Origin: Phymatolithon calcareum
Taxonomy: Eukaryota > Rhodophyta > Florideophyceae > Hapalidiales
Assembly: GCA_977006965.1 (NCBI GenBank)
Contig: OZ345373.1
Span: 1-64,000 of the forward strand
DNA length: 64,000 nt
Direction: 5' to 3'
In this document: one piece after another, positions 10,347-20,532 of the stretch
Position numbering within the stretch: position 1 is the stretch's first letter
Layout: each line of letters opens with the position of its first letter
Notes under the pieces: model-generated
What the model saw: the letters and a program-made list of their open reading frames with translations, nothing else
Database searches by the model: none
Told to the model about the DNA's origin: nothing
Made by a program: the position numbers and the translations under genes

Positions 10347-10809
10347 TGTAACAATCATACCCACGCAGTATTTATGATACCCAAGTTTATGTATTTGAGA
10401 GAACTGTAATTTTAATTTACTGTAATTTATGTCTAGACGTTGTAGAATACTTTTCATGAAATACTTGTAGAAACTTCTAGAAACACATTCGAACTTTCTA
10501 GATTTGTCTGGAACACCAATAGAACTCTCTAGAAACATCTAGAAACTAATTAGACCTTTCTAGAAAGTTCTAGAACACGAATGGAACTTTGTAGAAACAT
10601 TTAGATTAATGGAATGTGCAATTTTCGTGCACATAAGTTATGATAAATAAAATAGGAAATGTCTATATGAGACCCGCCTGGAATCCGACTAGCGGACCGG
10701 AGGGAGACAGACAACCATCGACTGATTAAACATAAATAAACAAAGAGTAAAATTGTAAATTCGCAAATCCCACCAGCATAATCTACCCCTGAATTAGTCA
10801 TTCGTTTCA
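10347..10809. mobile_element. Solo LTR with 5-bp target duplication
   Basis: This 463-bp insertion begins TGTAACAATC and ends GTTTCA, so it has TG...CA ends. It is flanked by the direct repeat GCAGA (10342-10346 and 10810-10814). The right arm has the uninterrupted site (GCGAAGGCAGACGCCC, minus strand near 58070). Size, ends and duplication length fit a solo LTR left by LTR-LTR recombination. No internal sequence of the parent element is seen. It contains an exceptional cluster of TTC/GAA units. The orientation of the parent element is not determinable. Confidence 0.85.
10470..10575. promoter_or_regulatory. Heat-shock-element-like cluster in the solo LTR
   Basis: Two perfect heat-shock element matches lie about 80 bp apart. 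One is GAAACTTCTAGAA at 10470-10482. The other is a four-unit block, TTCTAGAAAGTTCTAGAA, at 10558-10575. Both follow the alternating nGAAn/nTTCn rule with 2-nt spacing. Several degenerate TCTAGAA words lie between them. HSF binding to such arrays drives heat-responsive LTRs in other eukaryotes; here this is an inference from the motif alone. Confidence 0.6.
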
Positions 10810-11168
10810 GCAGACGCCCTGCAGAACAAACTTCCACACTTCCTCCGTCTCAAAAAGGTGAAGTACAGGCTCCTGTGCACCCACTGGCTATCACATCGCT
10901 TCCCATACCCGCACAAAGAGAACAAAAGATGATAGGACTACGCACTCGATCACGCGCTAAACGAGATGTCTATTCTGATGGCTAAACAATCCCTCTCAGT
11001 GCAAGAAGAAACAAGATTACAAATCGCCGTCGACGCAATCCAGGAGACCTGCCCCAAAGAACACGAATTATAAATGTAGGCAACGCGATATAGCGCTATG
11101 ATAAACCTCTGAGGTGCTAAATAGACAACGAGAGCTGGAAGAAAACTCACATCCATCCATCGTGTCTT
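10810..11168 (+). pseudogene. Family F non-LTR C-terminus and (CATC)n tail (left arm)
   Basis: Continuing the F element after the chromovirus and solo LTR, the plus strand reads the LPPFLRLKKVKY and CTHWLS region and the KQSLSVQEET segment, then a stop near 11070. The 3' untranslated part ends in CATCCATCCATC (11157-11168), immediately followed by unrelated sequence. The same tail ends the right-arm copy at about 57735-57747. The tetranucleotide tail therefore appears to be the true 3' terminus of this family. Confidence 0.65.
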
Positions 11169-11530
11169 CCTTCCATTCTTAGGAATGTTGATCGAAATTC
11201 TGCTGCAGACTGGTTTCGCTATTATGCGCTTCATCGCCTCAAACGTTTCTTTCCATTGCTGCGATGGATAGCAGCTTAGGTTCGACATAGGAGACGGAGT
11301 CTCTCCGTCTTTCCTCGAGCCAGTGGCCCGAAGATTTGCATGAAAAATATTTGTTAAACTTCCTGGACGGCGTTCTGAACGTTTTGTGTCCACGGCGTTA
11401 GGTGCATAGCGTACTCCCAACGTTTCTGACTTAATGCTTTGTATACCTGGATGCATTTATGTATGCCGACTCCCTTCTTGACCACTCCAAGTGCACGATG
11501 CTCGTACAGAGTGATATTCGCCTTTGAAAC
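11169..11530 (-). pseudogene. Family A-like RT thumb fragment (left arm)
   Basis: The minus strand encodes, across frames, a segment with YKAL, RWEYAMHLTPWT and QIFGPLARGK patterns. It aligns with the region after the palm in the intact family A protein at 32.5-32.7 kb (YKALIQPRWEYAMHL, VFGPISK). It is interrupted by stops. The plus-strand counterpart is at 57390-57735. The (CATC)n end of family F abuts this fragment in both arms, so F inserted into it before the duplication. Confidence 0.6.
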
Positions 11531-11538
11531 TGCATAGT

Positions 11539-11628
11539 TTTTTAATGGAATAACGTTTACTTTTGGGAAAGCCCTCAGTATTGCTCTTTGAGCACATCGG
11601 AGCAGCTTTCACTATCAGAGCGCCAGTA
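11539..11628 (-). mobile_element. 90-bp retroposed tail, family E, 14-bp target duplication
   Basis: A 90-bp insertion begins with an oligo-T and matches the 3' end of the longer copy at 54750-55260 in reverse orientation (GGAAAGCCCTCAGT, CATCGGAGC). It is flanked by TGAAACTGCATAGT at 11525-11538 and 11629-11642. The right arm holds the empty site (ACTATGCAGTTTCA near 57370). It is a severely 5'-truncated product of target-primed reverse transcription. Confidence 0.9.
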
Positions 11629-11642
11629 TGAAACTGCATAGT

Positions 11643-11736
11643 GTACGAATGGAGTTCTGAACTGGGCAATGCGTCATATGGATGCAAGCACACTCTGGCT
11701 TTTTCATCAGGTTGTACGGTTACCTGAGAGAGCTAA
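11643..11736. other. Shared non-coding spacer
   Basis: This short stretch is conserved with the right arm near 57290-57380 in inverted orientation. No gene is visible. Confidence 0.4.
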
Positions 11737-11922
11737 TTACATTAATTTCGCGATACAGTTGTCATTTATCCTTCGCGTTGTAAAATCTTCAAAATTGGAG
11801 GTATCTGCTTGACAGAATAATGTGGAGCCTATGAATTTCTTAACTACGGCGTAAACCAGTTTTTTCACTTGCCGCAGACGGCATTCATCACTTTGTACAT
11901 TCTTGATACCGCCATCAAGCAT
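11737..11922 (-). CDS. Conserved 61-codon hypothetical frame (left arm copy)
   Basis: The frame starts MLDGGIKNVQSDECR and ends INDNCIAKLM. It is open at the same length in the right arm (56715-56900, plus strand), with about six substitutions. In the right arm an open frame extends about 24 codons upstream (KKQLIETVFDDLHID). Most differences between arms change the amino acid, so purifying selection is not evident. The product is lysine/arginine-rich and matches nothing I recognise. It may be a fragment of a transposon protein. Confidence 0.3.
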   Translation of the reverse strand: MLDGGIKNVQSDECRLRQVKKLVYAVVKKFIGSTLFCQADTSNFEDFTTRRINDNCIAKLM

Positions 11923-11930
11923 CGACTCTT

Positions 11931-12650
11931 TTGGGGGTTTATCTATATGTAGATCATCAAAAACAGTCTCGATTAATTGCTTCTTCGTTTCCGTTTAAGC
12001 AGAAGGACAGTGTCTGCTCCATGCTTGTTCTTGAAGGCTATCAGACGGCTAACGTTCTGACATGCGTTAGACTGTGCATTCCTATCGGGTGGCGCCTCGT
12101 CATGTCATTGTGAAAGGGAGATACAAGATCCTGAAAGTTAACAAGCAGAAATTCAAAGCCGAGGTAGAAGACCATCTTGGCACGGTCCGTACCGTTACCA
12201 CTACTCGCAACTCAACAAGCTCAGCCGTAAAGCCGAACTTCTCTCTAGGACTCCCAGTTGGTGAGCGAGGCTGTCATCGGTGCCAGAGGAAAACGAGAAG
12301 AAGAGCGCATGCAAGCTCATTTGCTCTAGTAGGACCAGTTGGGTCGTAGCACCGTTTGAAATAGATTGTATTGATGACTGGGTGTTGTTGTGGATGGATG
12401 GTTGTTTCAGGCGTCAGAACGTGAATTGCAATCCAAATTGTTCGGTGATATTGTATTGCAGTCCATATTGCATCAAGCGTTCATTGCGTATTGCTCCTTC
12501 TCTTCCAATAGTTCGCAATTATATCGGTGGGAAACCTGCCTTCAAGGGCAACTGTTTAGATGTGAAGGATGGTAAGGTGCTGCCCCCTGTGTCTTCTTCG
12601 ATGAAAAACGAGCTATCTACTTGACGACACGAAAGATAGTCTTTTATCAG
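11931..12650 (+). other. Degenerate coding-like block shared by both arms
   Basis: Short frames on the plus strand (11931-12113, 12074-12349, 12280-12624) correspond to minus-strand frames at 55985-56706. One stretch reads HVIVKGRYKILKVNKQKF followed by AEVEDHLGTVRTV, which looks like real but decayed protein. Another is cysteine-rich (NCNPNCSVILYCSPYC). None matches a family I can name. Frameshifts separate the pieces, so this is probably an eroded gene or element. Confidence 0.3.
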
Positions 12651-13289
12651 AACAACGTATTGGAAGTGATACGATATATATAGAAGAAGAAGAATTAAAG
12701 ATTTTTATTCAAAAGTTACCAACGCATTAGCAGACGCTTGGGGTAACTTTGCAATTTCCAGACTTGTTGCTAGAACGATATGCAGCTAATAGTTGCGACC
12801 CAGTATAGCAAGGTAGCAACACCTACCTCTGGTCCTTAAGCGGGCCTCGCGGAGGGAAAATAATATACTATACCGTATAACATTGATTCAGCTTACCGTG
12901 ATTCAGGATGCGATTGTTCAGCTAAATTGAACTAGGTTATATAGGTCTTCACTGCTTGAAACATGGCCAAAATTTCATCGCGTGCTCTCCTTTTATATAT
13001 ATGTCTTTATCGTAGAAGGGCCTCGAAATGCACTCAGTTGAACCTCTTTCTCTGTGTTACCAAACTAGAAGCAAAAGCTCCTCAATATGCATTTAAACTA
13101 ATCAACTCAATTTTCTGTGCAAGTTCGCCGAAGTTTATTTCCTCGAAGAAGCAGCAACACTCTGAAGTCAGGCCTCAGCAACGCACGAGACAATGTTCCA
13201 GTTGTGCAACCTGGCGACAGCGATGCTCTTCTTTCTGGCGGCACCTGGCCAAGACTTGATGATTCTTAATCCGACTGCATTCCGACAAA
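12651..13289. other. Shared AT-rich non-coding block
   Basis: This stretch is duplicated at about 55350-55980 on the right arm, including the repeated words ATATATA and CGTCTGCTGATGCGTTGG (right-arm form). I see no convincing gene. A short plus-strand frame at 12963-13259 is not preserved in the right arm. Confidence 0.4.
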
Positions 13290-14177
13290 GTGCTGTGCTC
13301 GAATGATGTCACATTTTTACAAATCCGAATCTGGTCATCGTCGCTCGAGAATGAAGCGGCGCTCATCCATTGCCATTTAGACTGCCTCCGAATTTACTGT
13401 CCTGTTATGAGAACCATGCGGCCGTGTGCGCGACGGGGCCACTTCATACCCGTTGTTTCTTGTCTTCTCGACGGTGATCATCCCAGACATCGAATTTATG
13501 AGACCCGCAAGCACCTATACCCTGGGAAATATGGCTCGTACTGCAATCGATATGCCGTCTACTATAAGAGGCTAGCCCACAAGCACAACCTGTACGTACG
13601 AATGTTATATTCCCAAATGCTCCTAGCACGCTGACATATCGTTGGTTTTGAACTTTTTCAAAAGATATTTTTCGTAGGATTAGGTCCGACAAGTCTTCAA
13701 TTAATGATTCTGGGACTGATTGGCACAATGGAGCTCTCGTTCCGTTTCTCGTACTTGTTTCTTCCATGAAGTCTTTCCCTTCACGGGAAGAAGCCGGTAT
13801 CTCCAACCTGCGCATACGCACACACACTGCACCGGGGAACTGAGAGGGACAACTCGCCTACCAAGAAATTCCAGTACATATGAACAAAGAGCTCGCCAAG
13901 CACGAGTATCAAGAATTCTATAGCCTTATTCAAAGCCAGAAACTCATAGAGTGTACAGCCAAAGTGGTGGAGCAGCTCTCATCTTCAGTCACAATGCGGG
14001 CGAGCTGGTTTTGCAAAGAAGCGTCAGTTCTTCAGGTTGTCACCTCAGATATCACTGCATGCGATAGAACTTTGTGCGCAACAATTTGCAAATTTAAACC
14101 ATTGCACCGATACGATATCTGTATGGCTTCAGATGCGAACCTTTTAGAAAAGCCCCACGGCCAAGGCTTCCTGAAGG
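13290..14177 (+). pseudogene. Decayed block with possible RNase H fragment (left arm)
   Basis: Frames at 13290-13634 and 13880-14200 are matched by minus-strand frames at 54117-54437 and 53559-53856. In one right-arm frame the product reads GGAALIFSHNTGELVLQRS, then ASGCHLRYHC. This resembles the beta-hairpin start of the RNase H domain of non-LTR elements, lacking an intact TDGS motif. Frameshifts and stops split the block. It is immediately followed by a family C tail in both arms. The assignment is tentative. Confidence 0.35.
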
Positions 14178-14317
14178 GAATACATGCTGATTTATTTTAA
14201 AAGCGCCAAAGAATTCACTGTGAGTAACAGGGCAGCTTTTCAATAACATCTAACTTACCGCATTCTATTTTCCTAACGTTTCCTTGATTCAAATTTCTCT
14301 CCATATGAGGGCTTCCT
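14178..14317 (-). mobile_element. Truncated family C tail, present in both arms
   Basis: This is a 5'-truncated copy of the 3' end of the family C element at 20443-22884, in minus orientation. Shared words are TTTATTTTAAAAGC, GAGTAACAGGGCAGC and TTTCTCTCCATATGAG. It is flanked by GGCTTCCTGAAG repeats (about 14166-14177 and 14310-14321), consistent with a 12-14 bp target duplication. The same insertion is present in the right arm at 53440-53577, so it predates the inverted duplication. Confidence 0.75.
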
Positions 14318-15317
14318 GAAGCGCAAATATTCAGTTCTCGCGCGCTTGCGAAGAGAACGGTATTTACGAACATGTGAGTGAAAGGCTTGATTATGCCGCA
14401 GTTTTGGGGGGGTTTTGTTCGTGAATCACACTCCGGGTGTAATGGACGGGAATGGGGTAGATCAATTTTGATGTGTTTCTGTCGTCCGAAAGGCGTTATT
14501 CCTGGAGGTTCATGGATTGCTCGTATGGAGCTCTGACCGGAAGTTGGTAAAGAAGGCGTACTGGCTCGGTCTCGTGTGTAGCCGCATTCTCGTCGCGACC
14601 CCTGTACATCGTAAGATGTCTGAGAGCTACACGATTATCTTTTGGAAGTCTGGTGACGGACGGGATGACGCCGGGTCAACGTTGCGAAATCCTGGAAATG
14701 ACACGCAATCGCTTGGTACGAAGATGGCTACTTGGAGGCAGCTTTTGCTTTTTGATCTCTCGCTTTAATCGGAAACTCCCTATCAGAGCTGCTGCAATGC
14801 AATGGTGACCAGGGAAAGTGTTCCGGCAGTATGCCCTTGTAGTACTGCTTGGTTTCGGGGAAGCCATATAACCTTTCTTCTGCGTGGGGCGACGTAGCTT
14901 ATGGGATCTGCAATTAGTGCCTGCAAAAGGTCGATGAAAACGTGCCGTATGGTCGCGGGCTATGGAACGGATGGAGTGATGTTGGATCACCTCTCCTGAG
15001 GGGGATATCCAAGGATGTACGAGACACATCTGGTTCTGAATCAGTTATATCGATTGGCCCGAGTCGCGCAAGGCAAGAAGTGATCGAATCGGACTAAAAT
15101 ATAGTACGAAGACAAGGGAACGCTTAAGAGGAAAAAGGGGTTACCAAACCCAGGATGTAAAGAGGGACCGAGGAGCTAGGAATGAGGACGTCGACGCTGA
15201 AGAGGGCAGGTGGTCATATGGACAATAATAGATCTGCTACCTGCTGAAGTTGTTGGCTATTTAGCTTGTGAATGTCACCTGTGTTAGTTCACAATATCCG
15301 CCCTGGTCTTATAGGGA

Positions 15318-16759
15318 ATGAGAATCGAAGCACTAAGGTTTGGGTGTGCCCGTGCTTTTAATATATCGCCTGCGAATAAATCAACAATGAGAGCTAAAAT
15401 GCGAGAGTTACAGGGACTCTTTCCCGGTTTGGAACTTGCGCATGTTATTCCGAAGTTTAGGGAGGTTGTTCGAAACGATAGAAGCGAGTATAAGAAAATG
15501 GGTCGGGAGTTTCATGGAAATCTCGTCGAATTCTTGAATAAAAAGTTAGCGGGGACGAATGCACGCCCAGTTCTGTACGATATTGAGGACGTGTGGAGTT
15601 TTGTAATGAATATCGTGGAGGGAAACCTACCAGTAATTGAACAGTGGGGCGTTGGAGAACGGGAAGCCGCCTCAGGGAAACCTGGGGAGGCGGACGCGAG
15701 GAAACATGCCCGTGAGAGAAGTAGGAAAGGCCCGGCTCGTTCGGGCTCGTCTCGAAGAATAGAAAAAAACAGCGAAGGAAAGTGGAAAGTCCACATCTAG
15801 GGCGGGCCCGTCAAGTGCGGGTCCGTCGCGAGGAACTAAGAAAGCAACGAAGATTAGAGCCCAGGAGAAAGGGGGTAAGGCAAAGCCTACGACGGATGAA
15901 GATCCCGACGAGGAGGATACGAGCGAGGAAGAGGAAGACAATGCAACTCCCACTTTTGCCGAGTTAGCGAAGCAGATAAAACTGCTGACTGAGCTAGTGA
16001 CGAAAAGCACCGAACCTACGGGCCGCAAAAGCTTTGTTGAAAGTGCAAAGGCTCGCCAGAGAGGAGACCCAGACTCAGATGATGATGATTCATCAAGTGC
16101 GGAAGAAAGTGTATCTAGTTGGAGACGTAACCGACGCAAGGAGAGGGGCCGATGTCGTGCTAGGTGACGCCATGATCCAAGCTCCTCTGATGAATCTTAT
16201 AGCTCTAACGACTCGTCAGATTCTGCTTCGGATTATAGTAGTCGGTCATCTCGCAGAAGAAGGACTAAAAAAGGGAGAAAAGAGGAAGTTGAAGGAATTC
16301 TGGAGGCTTAAAGAAAAGAAACCCTATTACTTTAGTTTGCCGCTCTGTAAGAAGGTAACGGATGAGAGACTGCGGTTTTACTTCAGTCTAACTAAAACGG
16401 CTTCTGATTATGTGCGGACCCATATCATTATGTCCGACCGAAACCGGTGTGAGAGTGAGACTAGTGCTACACCCGTATACCTGCTGATTTCTGACATTGG
16501 ACTGAAGAAAGTGCGGAAAAGTGAAGCTGTAGAAATCCTTCTTAGACGAATGGACACATTTGAGCTGGCCGAGCGCACAGGGAAATGGGAAGTGGCCTCC
16601 CATATGTTTCAGGAACGGAGGAAAGAGGGTGCGGTCACCCAGCGGACGTTCGTGCTGCCCCGTCGCGCAGCACGACTTGAGCGAGAATTGTTGAAGCCCC
16701 CAGGAAAAGAGCCCGGTAGTAAGAGGGACTGGCCAGGTGGGGCTCGCCAAAATTTGTAG
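15318..16759 (+). pseudogene. Gag-like ORF of the DIRS element
   Basis: The first frame (160 codons) begins MRIEALRFGCARAF and is followed, after a frameshift near 15790, by an acidic low-complexity stretch (DEDPDEEDTSEEEEDN) with an SSS/DDDD-rich run to about 16165. A third segment to 16759 is more structured (VRTHIIMSDRNR, LLRRMDTFELAERTG) and basic at the C-terminus. The arrangement resembles the first ORF of DIRS elements, thought to be the capsid protein. No zinc knuckle is seen. At least two frameshifts make it non-functional. Confidence 0.55.
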
Positions 16760-16768
16760 ATAAAAATA

Positions 16769-17107
16769 ATGAAAAGATTTGATACCCTCGACAGGCGTGA
16801 GATATTCCCTATTCCTATAGTGGGGACCAACAGAAGAATGGAGGGAACTGGGCCTCGTCAGAGAGACCGAGAGAGGAAAAGGAGTGCACTGCTAGCATCT
16901 AAAAATGAGGCCCTTGCCAGCCTTAATGCCATAGCGAGGAGGCAACTGATTAGTATTGACGACCCTGTAAAAATTAACGAAAGAACTCTCAACGCAAGTC
17001 AGAAGGAAATATGTAGTTCAGTGAGTGATTCATGCCACCAGGCGTTCCGCCGAGCATTACTGCTACGAGAGGACCAATGGGTGAGACAGAGAGCCCTATC
17101 TATGTAG
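16769..17107 (+). CDS. Hypothetical 112-aa frame in the DIRS element
   Basis: The frame opens with ATG (MKRFDTLDRREIFPI) 10 nt after the preceding frame and ends 81 nt before the RT ORF. It is basic (RQRDRERKRSALLAS) with a predicted helical end (CHQAFRRALLLREDQW). It may be the end of Gag or a small separate ORF, since DIRS elements often carry an extra overlapping ORF. I do not recognise a domain. Confidence 0.35.
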   Translation: MKRFDTLDRREIFPIPIVGTNRRMEGTGPRQRDRERKRSALLASKNEALASLNAIARRQLISIDDPVKINERTLNASQKEICSSVSDSCHQAFRRALLLREDQWVRQRALSM

Positions 17108-17187
17108 AAGAAGGATGTTAAAATAAGGTAATGATGGAGGCATCGAAGTTATAGCTACCTGGGGACGGGGTAGCAGGAACTGTGGAA

Positions 17188-18687
17188 ATGATCGGCGTAC
17201 TACCACGCGAACTATCAGAGCAATATGCTCATCCGGAGAGAGCTTTTAAGGATATTGGACCCAGCAAAAAGGAATTGAAGTCGATTCGTGGATATTTTGG
17301 CGTAGAACCATGAGAATACATTCATTTGATCCTAAAGTTACGAGAAAAAGGGATCGTCGTTCTTTTAAAAATGAAGCCAAAAGTGATCAACGGAATATTT
17401 GCAGTTCCGAAAAAGGAGCTACAGAGACTTATAATTGATGCTCGCAAAGCAAATCTCTACTTTAGAGAATCACCGGAAGTCGTCCTTCCAAATCCAGAAG
17501 GCTTTTTGGACCTATGTCTGGCTGAAAATGAGGAATTGCACAGCGGAAAAAGTGACATGGACAACTTTTATCATCGGATTCGAACACCTGAGTGGATGTG
17601 GACGTATTTTGGCCTCCCAGCGTTATCCGTAAAAGGGGAAAAATTTTGGCCATTAGTTTGTGTACTGACCATGGGGTGGTCATATTCCGTGTTTGTTGAG
17701 CAGTCCATTCACGAAAATATGCTACAAGAGCTACGAATCCTGAAGCTTGAAAGTGCCATTTGTCCTTCGAACGACCTCATCATTATTAGAACACAGCATG
17801 GAATTTATATCGACGATTTGTTTTGTCTGGGAATTAAGTTGACAGATGTATTGAAATGCGCTATTAGCGCACAGAATAAGTGCGAAGAGAAAGGCTTTCC
17901 TACAGGAGAGCATAAATTGCAGCTTCCACCAAGATGGATTCTTGAAATACTGTGAATAGAGGTCCAGTCCAATGGAATGATGCTTCCAAAGAAAGCTCAA
18001 ATGGCAGAAATTCTTGCCGAAACGCACATAATGGTCAGAGCAAGGAAGTGGCCAAAGGGCAACTTATCGGCACTACTTGGAAAATGGGTATGGTTTCGTT
18101 TATTAAGACGACCAATGCGATCAATTCTGAAGGAATGCTACGAGATGCTACATGCGGATAATTACTGCACCCTACCGCGTTATGGAGCTCGATGCATACT
18201 AAGGACGCTTACGAGCCTCTCACCTTTAATATATGGCAATATTAGACGACCGTTCTGCTCGAAAATGCTATGTATTGACGCCAGTAACAAAGGAGCTGGT
18301 GCCGTCTACACTGAAGCAACAAATGACGAGTACCGATCCTTATTAGAGGGAATGCCAATAGGCGAGTGTCAAAAGCAAAAAGCGTGGAAAGTTGCAATGC
18401 GACACCGATGGCTTCGACCCGAACACATGAACACCCTCGAGGCTAAAGCATTGATATTAAGACTAAAATGGATTTTGCGTAACAAGAACAATTTCGGACA
18501 CAAATTAATATTTGGGGTTTTTAATCAAGCGCTTATTCGTGCGCTTCAAAAGGGACGTTCAAGTCTTTGTTTACATCACATCTGCAGGCAGGTCGCTGCT
18601 CTTACTTCGGCTGGAGACCTACATCTCAAATGCCTATACATTCGGAGTGAATTTAACCCCGCAGATGGGCCGTCCAGGACGATTTGA
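17188..18687 (+). pseudogene. DIRS reverse transcriptase and RNase H
   Basis: The frame from the ATG at 17188 to 18687 is broken only by two TGA codons (17311-17313 and 17953-17955). RT motifs are intact: LIIDARKANLYF; motif A KSDMDNFYHRI with the catalytic Asp; motif B-like LTMGWSYSVFVEQ; motif C YIDDLF with the Asp pair; and GFPTGEHKLQLPP. RNase H follows with LCIDASNKGAG (first Asp), NTLEAKALILRL (Glu) and NPADGPSR (last Asp). The third acidic position reads FNQALIRAL where DIRS proteins usually have an Asp. The downstream recombinase begins in another, overlapping frame. Confidence 0.85.
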
Positions 18688-18689
18688 TC

Positions 18690-19668
18690 TAATCGGCCTC
18701 CGAGTCGAAAAGAGCATGAGAGAACAATATGAACGTCGTCTAAACGCCTTCATAATATTCCTACAGAATGAAGGACTTGACGTGCTTTCGGACCTACGAA
18801 AAGGTGAGAGATACATACTTGACTTTGCCGTGCACACCTACCACACACGTAATAAAGAAGGGAGACAGCTCGCAAGTAACGCTATGCTGGCCGTCGAGCT
18901 CCTTTTTCCCAAAATGCGAGGGAAGATGCAAGACCTTCGAGCTTCGCTCGAAGGCTGGGCTAAAGACGTTCGTTCCTATACAGCCTAGGACCATGATATC
19001 GGAACTCGTTGCGTATGCCAGTGCGTACGAGCTTGTCACACAAAGCAGACTCGACATGGCGGCGGCCATTTTGCTTATCTTTGACTGGTACCTTCGCTCC
19101 GCAGACGCCGCCAATGCGCGGTGCAAAGCCTTCTTGTTCCGTGACCCACCCCAACGACCCAACCGATACTTTACGCAATACTCACCCTACCTCGCACAAA
19201 ACGAGGCCGTAATGAGTCCGTCTTCATCCGAGGAAGACTGATTGCTGTTCTCATCCGCCGACAGCAGTCCATCCAGTCCGCCTATGGTGCCCACCCAACA
19301 CCAAACTTTTTAAGTTTTCGATGGCCACCCTTCGAAAAAGAACGCAGCATATCCTATCATCCTTCAACGTCGATATCGGTAGCACGAAACTTCATGGCCT
19401 TCGCTACGGTGGAGCCACTACGGACCACATGCACGGCCGTCTCAGTCGTGACGAAATCCAAAAGCTTGACTGCTGGGCATCCGCCAATTCCATGCGCCAA
19501 TACCTCCAACCTGACCACGTACACCACCAACTGTCCAAACTTTCATCCAACCTTCGCTCCCAATTCGAACTCCAATTCACCAATCGCTACCGGCTATTCA
19601 ACCTTGAGCCGGCACCTCCACTCCAGCAACCCCAACCGTCGCACCTCTCCCAACCTCAACAAACATAA
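18690..19668 (+). pseudogene. DIRS tyrosine recombinase
   Basis: The N-terminal SAM-like part (SMREQYERRLNAFIIFLQNE, about 18712) is in the frame ending at 18988. After a +1 shift the catalytic domain starts (SELVAYASAYELVTQ, DWYLRSADA). A stop at 19239 and a short gap precede the last segment from 19321. That segment contains box II, LHGLRYGGATTDHM (H-x-x-R), and CWASANSMRQYLQP with the nucleophilic Tyr. The arrangement of HxxR followed about 35 residues later by Y fits the DIRS recombinase. At least two disruptions make it inactive. Confidence 0.85.
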
Positions 19669-19956
19669 CTTCTCACCACTCCACCTTCCCACCCCGACTT
19701 CCAACCAATCACTCCCACCATCATCAGCCATACACACCGTTACCTCTCTACCGTCAACCGACGCAACCACCCTAACCGATACCATCGTACCGCACAGCAC
19801 CACTACCAGCCGTCCCATTGCACCTCACCCCTGCTACCACCAGTACCTTCTCAATGCAACGATAATATCGAGGTTGCACTGCTCGCCAAAATTATATGTT
19901 GGCGGAGCCGATTCACAGAGGCCGAACTGATAAAAACGCGAACGCTTTCCCTTCGA

Positions 19957-19985
19957 CAAGTGGCCCAATCGCCGAGGGCCACTTG
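19957..19985. terminator. Perfect 10-bp hairpin downstream of the recombinase
   Basis: CAAGTGGCCC (19957-19966), a 9-nt loop and GGGCCACTTG (19976-19985) form a perfect stem about 300 bp after the recombinase and 130 bp before the element end. It could act in RNA 3' end formation or be part of the terminal recombination structures of the DIRS element. The function is unknown. Confidence 0.4.
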
Positions 19986-20532
19986 GAACTTATGCGAACT
20001 TACAAGTGAGTGTGTAAGTAGTTTAGCTTAGATTGAAGAAAAGGGATTTTTCCCCTACCTGCGACTACAATAGTACTGTCATATAAATCAAATCTTTTCA
20101 CAAACATGTTGCTAGTTAAATTATCTAATACCCGCTCAGGTTCCTTGTTTGGTCTTCTCGTAATAACCCCTTGTTTCGTTTGATCAATTACATCTTTGCA
20201 TCTGGGTATTAAAAGAGACCATCATCAATTTTCTTTCTTTCTCTATTGCGCACAGATCGCCCACACTGAGGTACGCTCATAAAGCTGTTCTGCAACAGCT
20301 TTTCATTTTTCAGACATTTGAGTATTGCTAATGGTCACTCAAGACATTGCTCTTCTACGATTTTTGTACCCACTCCACCAATAAACTTACGCCTGAACAA
20401 GGAGGGTCCACTGCAAATTAGACTCAGGTGCTCGGCAGTTTCGGGGATATATATTCATTTTATTTTAAAAGCACCAAAGACCTCATTTTTGAGTAACAGG
20501 GCAGCTTCTCACTTACTTCGACTTAACTCCTT

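Larger units (their letters stand above)
14326..20119 (+). mobile_element. DIRS-type (tyrosine recombinase) retrotransposon, decayed
   Basis: The element is bounded by comparison with the right arm, where the left and right flanks are continuous around 53420-53435. It is about 5.8 kb and shows gag-like frames, reverse transcriptase with RNase H, then a tyrosine recombinase, in that order on the plus strand. This is the DIRS order, with no LTRs and no integrase. No target duplication is seen at the ends, as expected when a tyrosine recombinase integrates a circular intermediate. Terminal inverted or split direct repeats could not be identified by eye. The first kilobase (14326-15317) has no convincing gene. 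Confidence 0.85.
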
